This document shows, piece after piece, positions 29,101 through 43,000 of a stretch of DNA of 60,000 nt. Numbering within the stretch: position 1 is the stretch's first letter; each line of letters opens with the position of its first letter. The translations under genes were made by a program, and so were the position numbers. The notes under the pieces were generated by a model that did no database searches, was not told the DNA's origin, and saw nothing but the letters and a program-made list of their open reading frames with translations. The DNA is from Lineus longissimus (lineage: Eukaryota; Nemertea; Pilidiophora; Heteronemertea; Lineidae). The stretch covers positions 2,325,501-2,385,500 of the forward strand of contig NC_088325.1 in the NCBI RefSeq assembly GCF_910592395.1, given 5' to 3'.

Positions 29101-32100
29101 CTTGTTTGACATTTCAGGCTCAACTTCCTCACAATGCATATTTGGCACATAACAACAACCCCGCCCGTGAAATCCCCACACCAAAGCCTCCGGAAATTGA
29201 AGACTCGCTCGAAATCTCCGAAGTCCCAGCGCAACTCCAAGCTCAAAATTACGTAACATTTCGCTACACGTGTTCAAAAAAGAAATACGTCGGCGTAACG
29301 GTGACGGCTCCTCAGCTGAATGATTGGGTGGTCGTTTTTCGTCGCAAGTTTTTATGCGACAGGACTCCAGAGCCGAAAACGAAAAAAGTACACCTGAATT
29401 TACCCGATAGCATTTTATATAAACCTGGGTACTTCAATAGGGACGTTAATTATGCGAAGACCGTGAAATTAAAATTGTGGATCGTCGAGCAGAGTTTGTA
29501 TCCGAGGGTTAAACATGATCCGTATAAGTATTCTACGGAGCGGAAACGTGTTTCGATAACAGTGGCGCCACCTGACCAGCGACCTGATAAGTTGTCATCG
29601 GGATGTTCATCGTGGGAGGCGGTGGTGATGCAGATGCTTCCGTATCGCAAGTTCGTGAGATGCCAGGTTCAGCCAGGTATGTATTGCATTCTTAAGGGTT
29701 AAAGGGACAATATAGGCAGCAGCTAGGTAGGCAGGATAAAGTTACACAAAGTCGCCAATAGGGGTCTCTCACATCTCACAGTACGTCGAGATGATTCGCG
29801 CTTGTACGGGGAATATATTTAGTGCTGAATCTAACATGACCCAGTGCCCTTACTATGTATATTAGCCACCTGAAGATGGCCAAATTTGCCCCTCTGCTCC
29901 TGCCTATAGTCTCCCTTTAAGCCATTTCTTCACTTCTATAAGTTGTGCAACATGAGGTAAGCTTGCTATCAACGCCACTAGTTTTGGTCCCAACTTGAAT
30001 GTTTCCATTCAATTTGACCTCTCTTATCTGGACACCTCTCTAGTAAGGACAGTATTTTTTAGTCCCAAGGGTGTCCTTATTAAAGAGGTCCTACTGTATT
30101 TCCATGACAGTCAGCGCCAACTTAAATGTTTCCATTCAATTTGACCTCTCTTATCAGGACACCTCTCTAGTAAGGACAGTACAGTCCAAAGGGTGTCCTC
30201 ATTAAAAAAGGTCATACTCGTCTTCCATAGTTGTTATGGAAGTAGAGTATGACCTCTTTATTAACAGTCTGTCTTTTTAATTTCAGAGACCATCAAAGTA
30301 ATTTCCTACCCTATCATCAACACTGGACATCTCCACGGGGTCTTTCGGCAATTCCAGCCATTCACGGACAAGGATTACATAAAACAGGCAAAACATGATG
30401 GCAGTCAACACAAGTGAGTACAGTGGAACCTCTCTAAATGGACACCTCTACAAGACGGAAACCCTCTCTAGTAGGGACACTGTTTTTCGTCTCAGGGTGG
30501 TAATTTCCATTCGATTTGCCCTCTGTAATCAGGACACCTCTCTAATAAGGACAGCATACATCAGTCCAAAGAGTGTCCCTGATACTGCATAACGTTTGTG
30601 ACATTTTATTTACACGTTTTGGAAGACAAACCCAAATATTAATCTTGCAAAAATTAATCTAATTAATCAAATTAATCAACTGTTTTAGGCCGCAGACGTG
30701 GAATTAAATCAACGCCAAATATATAGAAACTAGCACATTTTCAGAAGTTTGGCTTCCGAACATTACCTGCTTTACAGTAGAAAAAATCACCGTGTGGTAG
30801 ATCAATCTTATCTCACTTCTGGCGTGTTTCTGAAAGCGTACTGGTGCGGATCAGAGTCACTAAACAATTCTTATGTTTGGTTGGCCTCAAATTGGTAAAC
30901 TGGGTGCCGTATGAAAATAGTCAAACCCTTCATTTTTTACTGATCCTGTTGGCCTGGTGGTGAAGGCGTCCGTCTCATGAACAGAAGGTCAAAGGTTCGA
31001 GGCCCCCCCCCCTGGTAACCACGCTCGGATGCGGGAAGTTGGTTTGCTGCCAGCTAGTACTCTTTCCGATGCGTCCAGTTGGTTAGATGCAAGATACAGT
31101 GGAACCTCTGTTAGCGGGCACCTCTCTATTAAGGACAACCTCTCTATTAAGGACAACCTCTCTATTAAGGACAACCTCTCTATTAAGGACACTAGTTTTG
31201 GTCCCAATTTGGTTGTTTCCATTCAATTTGACCTCTCTAATCAGGACACCTCTCTATTAAGGACAGCACTTGTCAGTCCCGAGGGTGTCCTTAATAGAGA
31301 GGTTCTACTGTAGTTTGATATAGGGTAGAATCTGCCTTCTCGCCAAGCGCCTGGCATCAGAGAGAGGAGTTTGGAAGTAAAGAGTGTCTCATGAGCCAAA
31401 GCTGGCTGGCCCTTTCTATAGGGTGACACAAAATAAACTATACTTTTTATTTTTTAGGTACACAGTAAGCCTGTGGTTGTATATCAAGGAGTTCTGTAAA
31501 TGGGGACTCTGTAGCATTCTTCATAGGACGACTTGGGATGATGTCTATAGGACACCATTAGTCTTTTTAAATAAAGCGGGTAAGTTTTCATAGGATAAGA
31601 ACCGAGCTGTACTTGGTTTAAGGAATTTCACCACATTGGTGGGTCCCTGTACCAGGATTTTGACCCTAAGGGCAGCATAGGAATCTGAGTTCAAGTATGG
31701 CGGATCCTCCAATGGAAGAGTCACCTGAGGATGGCCAAATTACCCCTCTGCTCCTGCCTATAGTCCCCCTTTAAAACTGTATTAATCGAACTTGACAAAA
31801 TTCGTAACCTGTGCTGTGTTCATTTCAGGGCGTCTTCACATTCAAATCCACAACGAAGCTGGTGAATCGGATGCAGCGCTGACCCAGTTTTCTGTGCCAA
31901 AGGATGAGTGGTTTAGGCTGACATTATCGTTTAATAACAGGAAGGTGAGCATGCCGTCGGGCATCGATCTGGCATGACGAGTACTCGGCGAGTTGGTTGC
32001 CAATTCGGGCGACCGTCCTCAACACTTCATAGAATAGCTAGATTTAGCTGTGGTCGAATGTACAACATTTTTCACCAGTAAAAAGTGGTGTGATTAGCTT

Positions 32101-35100
32101 GGAGTGTTGGTTGGCCTTGACTCGGAGAGGTGGTTAATCTTGACTCGGAGTGTTGGTTGGCCTTTACTCGGAGAGGTGATTAGCCTTGACTCGGAGTGTT
32201 GGTTGGCCTTGACTCCTAGAGGTGATTAGCTTTCACTCGGAGAGGTGGTTAGTAGTGACTCGGAGGGGTGGTTAGCCTTGACTTGCAGTGTTGGTTGGCC
32301 TTGACTCCGAGAGGTGGTTATCTTCCACTCTTAGAAGTGGTTGGCTTTGACTCAGAGTGGTGATTAGCTTTCACTCGGAGAGGTGGTTAGTAGTGACTCG
32401 GAGGGGTGGTTGGCATTGACTCGGAGAGATTGTTGCCGATTACTTGTATATACATGTGACGATGCTGCCTAACAATCAAGTGTCCCATTGTATTTTCAGT
32501 GGCTAGCTACTCTAGAAAACAGGGATAAGAAGAAGAAGATGATAGACACGTCATTCACGTAAGTTTCTTGTCTGATTGTCGATATCGAGATTTTGCCTGA
32601 AATCTTCGGTAAACAGGCATTCGTGATATTAACCCTCAAAATTTCGGAGTGGTTTGCCAGTAAAGAAATTCAACCACTCTCTGTTGTTAATATGTCTTCC
32701 TGAAACAATAAACGTTGGGGCAATCTCGAGTTAGGTGCCTTGCTCAAGGACCACGAGCGAAAACAGTCCCATCATACATAAGTAAAAACTTGTTACTTTC
32801 TGATCTTGTGCCAAGATAAATGTAAGTATACTATGAACCAAGAAATTTCTGTAGCTATTTCATTTCACAGTTTCTGAAATTGCTACTTTAGTATGCAGTG
32901 GAACCTCCCTTAGTGGACACCTCTCTATTAAGGACAACCTCTCTATAAAGGACACTGCTTTTGGTCCCAAATTGTTTGTTTCCCTTCAATTTGACCTCTC
33001 TAATCAGGACACCTCCCTATTAAGGACATCACTTGTCAATCCTGAGGGTGTCCTTAATAGAGAGGTTTTACTGTATACACTTTTTCAGGCATAAGTTTGA
33101 TCCATATTTTAATGATACGGAGGGGTACACATTACTCGGAGGTAACGATATGGTCGGAGGGTTCAAAGGTTACATCGGTGAAGCTGTATGGTACAGAGGA
33201 AGGGTGCTAAATCCTAGTCAGGTAGGCCTGGTTTCATAACATATCGAATACTCAAACCGACACCATCTTTCGATCTAAGAACCTCCTTTTGAAAGCTTAA
33301 ACATGCACCATTTAGATCCAAGGAACCTCGTCAAAAGCTCAGAGGTTATATCAGTGAAGCTGTATGGTACAGAGGAAAGGTGCTATATCCTAGTCAGGTA
33401 GGCCTGGTTTCACAACATATCGAATACTCAAACCGACACCATCTTTCGATCTAAGCACCTCCTTTTGAAAGCTGAAACAGGCACCATTTTTTGATCCAAG
33501 GAACCTCATCAAAAGCTCAGAGGTTATATCAGTGAAGCTGTATGGTACAGAGGAAGGGTGCTAAATCCTAGTCAGGTAGGCCTGGTTTCACAACATATCG
33601 AATACTCAAACCGACACATCTCGCGATCTAAGCACCTCCTTTTGAAAGCTGAAACAGGCACCATTTTACGATCCAAGGAACCTCATATCAAGAGCTCAAA
33701 CAAGCACTGCCCTCTCGATTCAAGGAGCTTCCCATTGAAAGTTCAAACAAGCACCGCCTTTTCGATTCAAGGAGCTTCCCATTGAAAGCTCAAACAAGCA
33801 CCTCCCTCTCGATTCAAGGAGCTTCCCATTGAAAGCTCAAACAAGCACCGCCTTTTTGATTCAAGGAGCTTCCCATTGAAAGCTCAAACAAGCACCTCCC
33901 TCTCGATTCAAGGAGCTTCCCATTGAAAGCTCAAACAAGCACCTCCCTCTCGATTCAAGGAACTTCCTATTGAAAGCTCAAACAAGCACCGCCTTTTTGA
34001 TTCAAGGAGCTTCCCATTGAAAGCTCAAACAAGCACCTCCCTCTCGATTCAAGGAGCTTCCCATTAAAAGCTCAAACAAGCACCTCCCTCTCGATTCAAG
34101 GAGCTTCCCATTGAAAGCTAAAACAAGAACCACCTTTACGATTCATGGAGCATCCCATTGAAAGCTCAAACAAGAACTGCCTTTACGATTCAAGGAGCTT
34201 CCCATTGAAAGCTCAAACAAGCACCGCCCTCTCGATTCAAGGAGCTTCCCATTGAAAGCTCAAACAAGCACTGCCCTCTCGATTCAAGGAGCTTCCTATT
34301 GAAAGCTCAAACAAGCACCGCCTTTTCGATTCAAGGAGCTTCCCATTGAAGGCTCAAACAAGCACCATTTTTCGTTCCAAGGAAGCCCCTATCAGAAGCT
34401 CAAACAAGAACCATTTCTCAATCCAAGGAGCTTCCCATTGAAAGCTCAAACAAGCACCACCTTCCATCAAAGGAACCTCCTATCAAAAGCTCAGACAAGC
34501 ACCACCATCCTCCAAGGAACCCTTTCATCGAAAGCTCAAACAATCACCGCCTTTTCAATCCAGGCACCTCCTATTGAAAGCTCAGACAAGCACATTCTTT
34601 CTATCAAAGGGGCCTACTATCAAAAGCTCAGCCAAGCACCACCTTTCTATCAAAGGGGCCTACTATCAAAAGCTCAGACAAGCACCACCTTTCTATCAAA
34701 GGGGCCTACTATCAAAAGCTCAGACAAGCACCACCTTTCTATCAAAGGGGCCTACCATCAAAAGCTCAGCCAAGCACCATCTTTCTATCAAAGGGGCCTA
34801 CTATCAAAAGCTCAGACAAGCACCACCTTTCTATCAAAGGGGCCTACTATCAAAAGCTCAGCCAAGCACCATCTTTCTATCAAAGGGGCCTACTATCAAA
34901 AGCTCAGACAAGCACCACCTTTCTATCAAAGGGGCCTACCATCAAAAGCTCAGCCAAGCACCATCTTTCTATCAAAGGGGCCTCCTATTGAAAGCTCTAA
35001 CGACCATCTTTAGATTCTAGCACATCCTACAGAAAGCTCAAACAAGCACTGCCTTTGCATTCAAGGAGCCTATCAAATGCTCAAACAGGCACAACCATTG

Positions 35101-38100
35101 CTTCAAAGGAAAGTCCTATCACACAAGCTAGGCCTTTTAATTGCACCACAAGTTGTGCTTGTCAGTTTCAGTACAGCTGCTGTTCTTTCCTTTAAGATTC
35201 CATATCCAAGTCCGTATCATCCGATGTTTGAGTTGGGGATTGCCGAGCGTACGAGAAAATGTTCTAAGTATCTCAATTGGATCAGAAATAGAGTGGACTT
35301 CTGCCAAAAACGGCTCGCGAAATGGTCGAAAAGAGGTGAGCAAATTGCTTTTTTAAATCCCTGCTTTTTCATTTTTTAAAGAAAACTATATTTTCGTGTT
35401 TACAGATAATCACAGAAATATATGGCCAAGTTGCAGTTCCGCCAAACCGTGAACTAATTTGGCTACAAATATATCTGAGTTTGAGGTTGGTTGGGTTACA
35501 CCTTTGACTTCATTTATTGTTTTCTTTTGAACCTTTTCAGATACCTGTCCGTCTAAATTCCGTGATTTCATCCACGCTTGGAGTATGCCTAAAGCGGCTA
35601 TATGCAGTAGCTTCCGATACATACCACGCGATTACAGTGACGTGAATCGGCTGATCAAGCAAAAAGTATACAGCGGATCTAGCTATGTCGATTTCAAGTC
35701 TCTAGCTGAAAGTCTATTCAAGAATGCGTCTGGTATGATTGAGGTATGTGGGTTTACAGTATACAACCAGGCCTATGTTCTGGTAATGTTGCTTTCTCAA
35801 CTATCCTTAGCGGACACCTCTCTATTATGTACAACCTCAATATTAAGGACTCTAGTTTTGGTCCCAAATTGGTTGTCTCCATTCAATTTTACCTCTCTAT
35901 TCAGGACACCTCTCTGTTAAGGACAGCACTTGTCAGCCCCGAGGGTGTCCTTAATAGAGAGGTTCTACTGTAATTATAAACAAACAAACATTTTGTGTTT
36001 TTTTTTTCTCAAGATCATCTTGCTTAAATTTCAGACTTGCGGTCTCCAAGCAACCAAGAAAATGGTGCCATTATTGAAACAGTCGAGTTGCCTTGGTAAC
36101 GAGGATGCTATGTACATGTTATCTGTGATACTGAGTAAGGGAGTGGGATACAAAGCGGATGAAATACAGGTAAGATGCAGCCTCTCAATTCAGTCACCTA
36201 CTCCTCCTCACCATCCCTGATGCACCCTGGAGAATCAGCAACAACCACTGCGAAGGTTACCTACCTCTCTGAGTCAAGGCTAACCAGCTCTCTGAGTCAA
36301 GGCTAACCACCTCTTAGGGTTGTCCAACTCTCTTAGTCAAGGTTAACCACCTCTCTGAGGCTTGCCATTGCCAAACTCTCTGAGTCAAGGCTAACCACCT
36401 CTCTGAGGGTTGCCCAAATCTCTTAGTCAAGGTTAACCACCTCTCTGAGGCTTGCCATTGCCAAACTCTCTGAGTCAAGGCTAACCACCTCAGAGTCAAG
36501 GCTAGCCAGCTCTCTGAGTCAAGGCTAACCACCTCTCTGAGGGTTTCCCAACTCTCTTAGTCAAGGTTAACCACCTCTCTGAGGCTTGCCATTGCCAAAC
36601 TCTGAGTCAAGGCTAACCACCTCTCTGAGGGTTGCCCAACTCTCTTAGTCAAGGCTAACCACCTTTCTGAGGCTTGCCATTGCCAAACTCTCTGAGTCAA
36701 TGCTAACCACCTCTCTGAGTCAAGGCTAACCACCTCTCCGAGGAAATCCAGCTTCAGATTGAAGACAACGTCTCAACTTGACCCTTGTGTAGATTCCACA
36801 GTTTACTGGCTATGCCTGGACACTCAAGGAGCTTTATCAATGTTTTACAGTATTTATCAATTTCTAAGCTGCCTTCTTTAATTTTTTCAGTCCCACGCCT
36901 ATCTGATGTACGCAGGCCTCGAGGGTCATCGACATTCCCTGATGGCGCTTGGAAACAAACACATCAACGGGCTGGACGGACTTCCGACCGATTTGGAAAT
37001 GGCGTTCTGCTATTATAAACACATGGCGGACATTACAAAGAGGGACAAGGACATGCATCGTGATACTGATGTAAGGCCACACTTATTATTACAAAAGTTG
37101 TACATCACCCTGGCTCCCAGTCCCACTCTGTGCAATCTAACCTTTGAGGTTCTACCTGGGAACGAGGTTTGGGGACGTACTTACTCTACTCACGAAAGCC
37201 CTTTGCTCCTCTGAGAGCATAGGCCACTAACAACTTCCCCCAAACGTCGTCTGTCCCTGCGAACCTCTCCAGTTCCAGCCAAGAGTGACCCATGGTCTTC
37301 ATCATCATCACTCTCGAGATCTCATCACCAGCTGTTCCTCGGCCATCCCCTTTTTCTTCCCCTGTGGATTCCAGGTCAGCGCTAGACCGGTGATGCTGGA
37401 TGGCAGTTTTCTCGGCGTATACCTGAACCGGCTCCAGTGTCGACTTAGAATCTTCATCCTGACGATATTAGGCCATTTCACTCGATACATACGTCTTAGT
37501 CCCTTGGAAACATGTGTGAGGAGAAGTCGTGTTGTAGGCCCTGTTTGCAAGAGGATGAGTATCTTGATCTCAACTGGGTCCTTGTCTGTCTCATTGACAG
37601 ATCAAATTCTAATTCGTGACAGCACTTTGGTTTGCCTTTCAGGTCTTCACAGAAGAGATACGACTCACGGATGCCGCCGCCTTGGACATTCAGACGGATG
37701 AAGACGGGGACGTCTTCCAGTGGGTGAAGCACCAAGCGCACCAAGGTGTCCTGACGGCCCAGCGGCACATGGCGATGCTGCTGTTCTGGGGGCAGCAGGG
37801 GATCCAGAGGAATCTCCAGGCTGCTGTGGAGTACTACAGAATGGGAGCTCAGCAGGGTGATCCGCAGGCGTTGTTTGACTACGGTATTGTTCTCATGAAG
37901 GTAGGAGATCTTGATTCACATACTGGGTGTCCAAGAAAAATGTCACACTTTTGACTTGTATTATTACAATCTCGTTTGCTGAGCTACAGAATGGGGGCAC
38001 CACAAGCAATGTTTGACTATGGTCTTGTTCTTATGAAGGTTGGTACTCTTGATCCATATACTGGGTGTGTCCTAGAAAAATGTCACACTTTTGACTTGTA

Positions 38101-39974
38101 TTATTAAAATCTCGTTTGCTGAGCTACAGAATGGGGGCACCACAAGCAATGCTTGACTATGGTCTTGTCTTATGAAGGTGGGTACTCTTGAGCCATATAC
38201 TGGGTGTCCTAGAAAAATGTCACACTTTTGACTTGTATTATCACAATCTTGTTTGCTGAGCTACAGAATGGGGGCACCACAAGCAATGTTTGACTATGGT
38301 CTTGTTCTTATGAAGGTGGGTACTCTTGAGCCATATACTGGGTGTCCTAGAAAAATATCACACTTTTGACTTGTATTATCACGATCTCGTTTGCTGAGCT
38401 ACAGAATGGGGGCACCACAAGCAATGTTTGACTATGGTCTTGTTCCTATGAAGGTGGGTACTCTTGATCCATATACTGGGTGTCCTAGAAAAATGTCACA
38501 CTTTTTGACTTGTATTATTACAATCTTGTTTGCTGAGCTACAGAATGGGGGCACCACAAGCAATGTTTGACTATGGTCTTGTTCTTATGAAGGTGGATAC
38601 TCTTGATCCATATACTGGGTGTCCTAGAAAAATGTCACACTTTTTGACTTGTATTATTACAATCTTGTTTGCTGAGCTACAGAATGGGGGCACCACAAGC
38701 AATGTTTGACTATGGTCTTGTTCTTATGAAGGTGGATACTCTTGATCCATATACTGGGTGTCCTAGAAAAATGTCACACTTTTTGACTTGTATTATTACA
38801 ATCTTGTTTGCTGAGCTACAGAATGGGGGCACCACAAGCAATGTTTGACTATGGTCTTGTTCCTATGAAGGTGGGTACTCTTGATCCATATACTGGGTGT
38901 CCTAGAAAAATGTCACACTTTTTGACTTGTATTATTACAATCTTGTTTGCTGAGCGACAGAATGGGGGCACCACAAGCAGTGTTTGACTATGGTCTTGTT
39001 CTTATGAGGTGGGTACTCTTGATCCATATACTGGGTGTCCTAGAAAAATGTCACACTTTTGACTTGTATTATTAAAATCTCGTTTGCTGAGCTACAGAAT
39101 GGGGGCACCACAAGCAATGTTTGACTATGGTCTTGTTCTTATGAGGTGGGTACTCTTGATCCATATGCTGGGTGTCCTAGAAAAATGTCACACTTTTTGA
39201 CTTGTATTATTACAAACTTGTTTGCTGAGCTACAGAATGGGGGCACCACAAGTAATGTTTGACTATGGTCTTGTTCTTATGAAGGTGGATACTCTTGAGC
39301 CATATACTGGGTGTCCTAGAAAAGTATCACACTTTTGACTTGTATTATTACAATCTCGTTTGCTGAGCTACAGAATGGGGGCACCACAAGCAATGTTTGA
39401 CTATGGTCTTGTTCTTATGAAGGTGGGTACTCTTGATCCATATACTGGGTGTCCTAGAAAAATATCACACTTTTTGACTTGTGATATCACAAATATTTGA
39501 GAGTTCTCTCGATCCATATACCGGGTGTGCCAGAAAAATGTCTAACTTTTTCATTTGTAATATCTCAATTATTTTCGTACTAAGTCTTTTTCGTATCATT
39601 CTGGCCAAAGGTACTTATTTGAACCCGAATCACATTCACTAAAAGATAGTGGTGTTGCACAACACTAGATTATCTTTAGGGTAGGCCAGACCAATGCTCT
39701 TTCATGTTGTCAACTAAAACTGGTCAACTATGACACCGGCTGCCCAGGGCAGTGTATAACAGTACCAGTGATCACACTATTACAGTTCAGTGAAAAGAGG
39801 CCAGCCGAGTAGGCCTACCTTTGGACAGGTCTGTCTGAAAATCACTTTACCACCTTTGCATCCGAGGAACTGCCTATCGAAGCTTAAAGTGATACTATGA
39901 TGTGATTTACAACTTTGCGGAAATACGTCCGTTTTTGGCTCACCGTAAGGGGAGTCTATACGATAGCGCTGTGT

Positions 39975-40041
<67 letters not shown>

Positions 40042-43000
40042 ATCCTAACAGTGGCACGTTTCTTAACTGCTAGGGCTATGAACTTGAAACTTTGTACACA
40101 GAATGCCCTAGGTCAGCTGACCTCTGACACTGATTTTCGGTCCGATCTGATTCTCTGTTTGGCCACCAGGGGGCCAAATGTCGATATCTAAAAAGTGTGA
40201 TATCTCGCTTATTAGTGACTTGTTTTCAATAAAACTTTTGTTGTAGGTACTCCTAGCAAATATACATTTTATATTATACGGGTTTTTAATTTGACCTTGT
40301 TTTCATGGTCGCAGAGGTCATATGGCGTAAATTGGCCATTAGAGTGTAAACTATGGCACGTTTCTTAACCACTAAAGCTATGAACTTGAAACTTGGTACA
40401 TATAACCCCCTATATCACATAGCCTCTGGTGCTGAATTTTGGTTCGATCTGATTCCTAACTTTGCCACCAGGGGGCCAAAAGTGGAAATCTAAAAAGTGT
40501 GATATCTCGCTTATAAGTGACTTGTTTTCGATAAAACTTTTGTTGTAGGTACTCATAGCAAATATACATTTTATATTATACGGGTTTTCAATTTGACCTA
40601 CTTTTCAAGGTCACAGAGGTCATATGGCGTAAATTGGCCATTAGAGTGTAAACTATGGCACGTTTCTTAACCACTAAAGCTATGAACTTGAAACTTGGTA
40701 CATATAACCCCCTATATCACATAGCCTCTGGCGCTGAATTTTGGTTCGATCTGATTCCTAACTTTGCCACCAGGGGGCCAAAAGTGGAAATCTAAAAAGT
40801 GTGATATCTCGCTTATAAGTGACTTGTTTTCGATAAAATTCTTATGGTAGGTACTGTTTGGAAGAATACATCACATATTTTACGGGTTTTCAATTTGACC
40901 TACTTTTCAAGGTCACAGAAGTCATATGGCGTAAATTGGCTGTTAGAGTGTAAACTATGGCACGTTTCTTAACCAGTAAAGCTATGAACTTGAAACTTGG
41001 TGCATATAACCCCCTACATCAGATAACGTCTGATGTCGAATTTTGGCCTGATCTGATTCTTTATTCGGCCACCAGGGGGCCATAACGGAAAAAGGAAGAA
41101 GTGCAATATCTTGCCTATTTGAGTGAATTGTTTTCGATAAAATTTTATGGCAGGGACTCCTAGCAAGGATACATCACATTTCCTATGATTTTTGGATTTG
41201 ACCTCCTTTTCTAGGTCACAGAGGTCAAATGGCGTAAATTGACCGTTCGAGTGTAACTATGGCACGTTTCTTAACTGCTAAAGCTATGAACTTGAAAGTT
41301 GGTACATGTAACCCCCTACATCAGATAATCTCTGACACCGAATTTTGGCCTGATCTGATTCTTGATTTGGCCACCAGGGGGTCAAAACTGAAAAAGTAGG
41401 ACGTGCAATATCTCGCTTATTAATGACTTTTTTTCGATGAATTTTTTATTGCAGGGACTCTTAGCAATCACACGATATTGATCTTGTTGATGTCATAGAC
41501 AATTATTGGTTGGATCATAAACTTATATATACTGCCCTGTCTTATTACTTGACATCAATACACATCTAAAAAAAGTCTTCATGCCTGATTGTGTTCACCA
41601 TATTCACCTCTAAACTAAGCATGATCCTGCCTAATAAAAGATGTATACGGTGAGCACAATGGCCCCTGGCCGTTTCATTAATGTAAAGCTCAAATTTTCC
41701 ATTTTTGATTAGATTTATTATAAAAGCGCTGAATGTAAACCACCGCGACTGCGAAAATGTTCATGTTGTGACATCATCAACGAAAACGGCATCGAAGTGA
41801 GCCGTCCGGGTGGGATTAAACCATCAATTTCTCGAAAATGTGCATTTCGATTCGAAAACCTTACCGATTTATGAGAAAGTGACGTAGTCATTTGTCAAAA
41901 ACAGCTAAAACATTATATGGTGAAATTTGACACGAGTTACCCTTTGATAAACATGCACCACCTTGCAATCTGTCTTGGTACCCTGCTGGTCCGAGCTTGC
42001 ACTTTTTGCCCTTATAGTTCTAACATTGTCTAACAGGTTTCTTGTTGGTTTTCAGGGCCAGGGTACAAAGAAGGATGTAGAGGAGGGGTTAAGACATTTA
42101 GACAAGGCAGCATCCAAGGTACTGTAACAATTGGTTCTAATGGATAGGTTGACCCCTAAAACCTAGATATAGACACAAAAATAATCTTCCTAGGATGAAT
42201 AGTTTGCGAGCTATGGTCATTCATATATAATGGCGGCCATCTTGGACGCCATCTTGAATATCTCAAATTGCTCAAGGGTGACAGCAGGTCATCAAGCAGT
42301 TTCTGAAAATATAGGTCCTGGGCTACCAAAATCAACAGAAAAAAAAACTTAATACAATATTGCAAGGTTAAGGTAAAAATAGGCATTTGGCTCCCGGACT
42401 ACTGTTGTGTAAATTTACAAACACCTACTTTTTCGTGCCGATTGGCTTTATCGGTTCGGTGAATCTATTTTCGTCCAGGGAGAAGACCGGGCCAACGCAA
42501 TCTACGAACATTTTGTCGACCATGTTTCGTCAACACTGTAATTTGACCGGGGTGACTTAAATTCCATCATGAGTTCTGGACAGTCTGACGTCACATAATT
42601 AGCCCCCCCCCCCAACCTGGCACCCACCTCTGTTTTGGACGCTAAGTCATTCCTGACATCATTTAGCCATTACATCCTGAAACTCATGTATTTAGGGAAG
42701 CTTAAGTGTCTTGCTTAAGGACACAGGACGAAAGAGCGGTGATCCATCTGAGAGACGAACGAATTCATTCCTGTCATCATTTGGCCATTAAATCCAGAGA
42801 CTCATGTGTTTAGGGATACCTAAGTGTCTTGCTTGAGGACGCAAGACAAAACAGGTGTGATCATTCTGAGCGCCTGCAAGCCCTTTTGTATGGTCACAGT
42901 TCCCTTTCAACAGCTACTAACAAGAAAGTGGTTGAAAGAGTTGCCAAATTTATTTTTGCTGTGGTAAATTACTTTGCCGACCATTGAAAGGGCTTGCAGC

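Noticed and set aside
29007-29117. N-terminal extension of SEL1L3 exon 2 upstream of the acceptor
   Set aside because: The frame is open but has no ATG, and a good tttcag acceptor precedes the conserved part.
34438-35020. 191- and 148-residue open frames
   Set aside because: Created by the ~47-bp minisatellite, with repeating KAQTSTTFLSKG-like peptides in several frames; intronic.
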